A DNA stretch of 64,000 nucleotides, taken from contig WBMV01006678.1 in assembly GCA_013396655.1 (NCBI GenBank), forward strand, positions 1 to 64,000, in the 5' to 3' direction. A program made the translations under genes and the position numbers. Within the stretch, counting starts at the first letter, position 1. Each line of letters opens with the position of its first letter. The stretch is from Campylorhamphus procurvoides. Taxonomy: Eukaryota; Chordata; Aves; Passeriformes; Dendrocolaptidae. Under the pieces are notes generated by a model. That model was not told where the DNA came from and searched no databases. It was given only the letters and a program-made list of their open reading frames with translations. This document shows positions 62,301 through 64,000 of this stretch, piece after piece.

Positions 62301-64000
62301 AAGCCAGGATTCTGTAGCTGTAGATCAAGCTATCTTTTTTCTTATATTTTAGTCTTTGTAGACCTGGACCTCTTGGAGATGACATAGACTTTTTATGGTC
62401 TCTTGATTTTCTTGTCTTCAGCTTCTATGATATCTTGGTATTGTGTCTCAGCTGTTGGTCTGCCTCTTAGAACAAGACAGAGATTTTCAAAAAAAAATGC
62501 AATATATCCTCACATGTGGAATGTAGCCCACAGAGTAATTTCTTCTCAGATCCACCTGGGCTGCCTTCAAGGACACAAGCAAGTCACCAAGGTCCCAAAT
62601 TGCCTTTCATCCATTTGCTTGCAGGAGCTTCCCCACTGAGTACCCAGCTAATTTGAGTAAAAGAAGGGTACATCACCTTGCAAGTACCATGGAGTGCCAT
62701 AGGCACTACAGAGCTGCTGCGTTAATGTGTATCAAGGCAAAGGTTGGTGCTTTGTGTTCAATTGCTACATTCTTGAGGTTATGGAGTTCTGTTGAAATTC
62801 ATCACTGGTATGCAGCGGTTAGCACTAGGGCCATGAACTCTTAATGAGCAGTGGGCAAAAATAAAAAAAGGTTTTCTAAACCCATTTGTGTTCAGCACCT
62901 GAGAAGGAATGTAGGTCAAGTAGTGTTGGCAAACTGAGTTGATGGCCTTTTCTGAGTTCCCAGTGTGAACTGCATTTTGCACATGTATTACATGTGAAAA
63001 CTTCACTGCAGGAATGTAGTGAAAAAGATGAAAATGCCTTCTATGCTGTGGATTAGAAAACACCATAGTTACTCAAAAAATTTACACAGAAAATGTAAAT
63101 TTCAAAAAGACAAGGGGTGTAAAATGCAGTTCTCTAAATAGTGCTTCCCTGTAACTGTAATATATTGTAGTACTTAGGTACATAGACCCACAGCATTCAA
63201 AATCATTTGGGTGTGGCAAAATCCATAAAACTTGACAAATGTGATGGATATGGAGCATCACTGGGAAGCTGAAGCAAAGGGAAGGCCACAGGAGCTGTGA
63301 GGCAGCTCTGTACCACAAGTGGGCAAAAGAAGGCAGGTGACAATTATTAGGAGATGAAGAAGGGCAACTTCACTTTACTTAGGCTAGTGCATGGCCAAAG
63401 TCCTCATGTGAGCCCCCCAGCCAAGGTTTGGAAATTCTTGGCCTAGTGGACAACCGCTAAAGGGCCCAAATGTGAATGACATGCATATGTGACAAAGTGG
63501 AGATCTAATTTTTGAACCTTTTGACATAACAGTATCTAGGTAAGCACCTGAAAAGTCATTTCTTCCTTGCAGTGGCAGGATTTCTTCATCCCATAAGTGA
63601 TGTGGTGAAACTTGTGCATTTGTGATACATGGTCTTCTGAATGCCTTTTTAGGAGAGTTTTATTACAGTAACACTAAAATGCATATAGTGCATGAGGAAT
63701 AAATTGAAAGTATATCATGGGGTTTAAAGATTTTTAGAATTTTAAGAGGTACTTCTGGATACATTTCAAATTAAACCAGATGCAAAGTAGCTTTTTTGTA
63801 TTTCAGCCAATGTCTGGAGACTGAAAGAACAAAATCATATCTTTTAATTTCCTTGAAATACTGGAAGGGCTAAACTTCTCATGCATATCTGTTTGGCACA
63901 GGTTTCTTTCTGACTGACTATAACAGGATGGCCATCTGTCAACATGTATCAACTGGGAACCAGCTTCATCAGCAAAGAAAATTGCACAGTTGTGTGACTT
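62301..64000. other. Unique sequence, no gene seen
   Basis: No exon, RNA gene or mobile element is recognised. A small palindrome, CACATGTA and TACATGTG around one base, lies at 62980-62996. Open frames stay below about 95 codons with no domain. Confidence 0.5.

Overview
The window looks like non-coding nuclear DNA from a bird, most likely a songbird. It is AT-rich by eye. It carries truncated copies of the avian LINE CR1 in both orientations, and several endogenous-retrovirus LTR families of the kind seen in passerine genomes. I found no protein-coding exon, pseudogene with a recognisable parent, tRNA, rRNA, CRISPR array or bacterial-type signal. Open frames are short, overlap on opposite strands and, outside CR1, encode nothing I recognise. 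It reads as an intergenic desert or the inside of a very large intron.

Layout. 1-5100: AT-rich unique sequence with one 64-70 bp tandem duplication. 5101-5727: CR1 3' end (+). 8458-8631: LTR piece cut off at an N. 14820-14907: CR1 3' tip (+). 15120-16450: cluster of AT-rich palindromes and two diverged copies of a 69 bp segment. 25221-25650: CR1 (-), followed by a tentative LTR at 25826-26647. 30290-30747: ERVK-like solo LTR (-). 35797-36350: LTR-like GC-richer block and a (CTAT)n microsatellite. 36932-37138: 3' part of another LTR beside an N. 38191-38944: solo LTR (-) with a perfect 5 bp target-site duplication. 40421-40607: 3' fragment of an ERVL-like LTR. 42136-42182: two abutting perfect hairpins. 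45866-45981: CR1 fragment (-). 50519-51122: full solo ERVL-like LTR (+). 55001-55857: solo LTR with a perfect 5 bp duplication and two CTCF-like motifs. 59194-59771: ERVL-like solo LTR (-). 60896-61580: two CR1 pieces (-). 61842-62300: second ERVK-like LTR (+), same family as the 30.3 kb copy.

No genes work together here. The functional potential lies in retroviral promoters and poly(A) signals, possible CTCF sites inside one LTR, and same-family repeats in opposite orientation that could support rearrangement. Repeat family names are from memory of avian repeats, not a database search. Single Ns at 8632, 15120, 36931, 42444, 46728 and 47698 may be collapsed assembly gaps; two of them abut LTR sequence.
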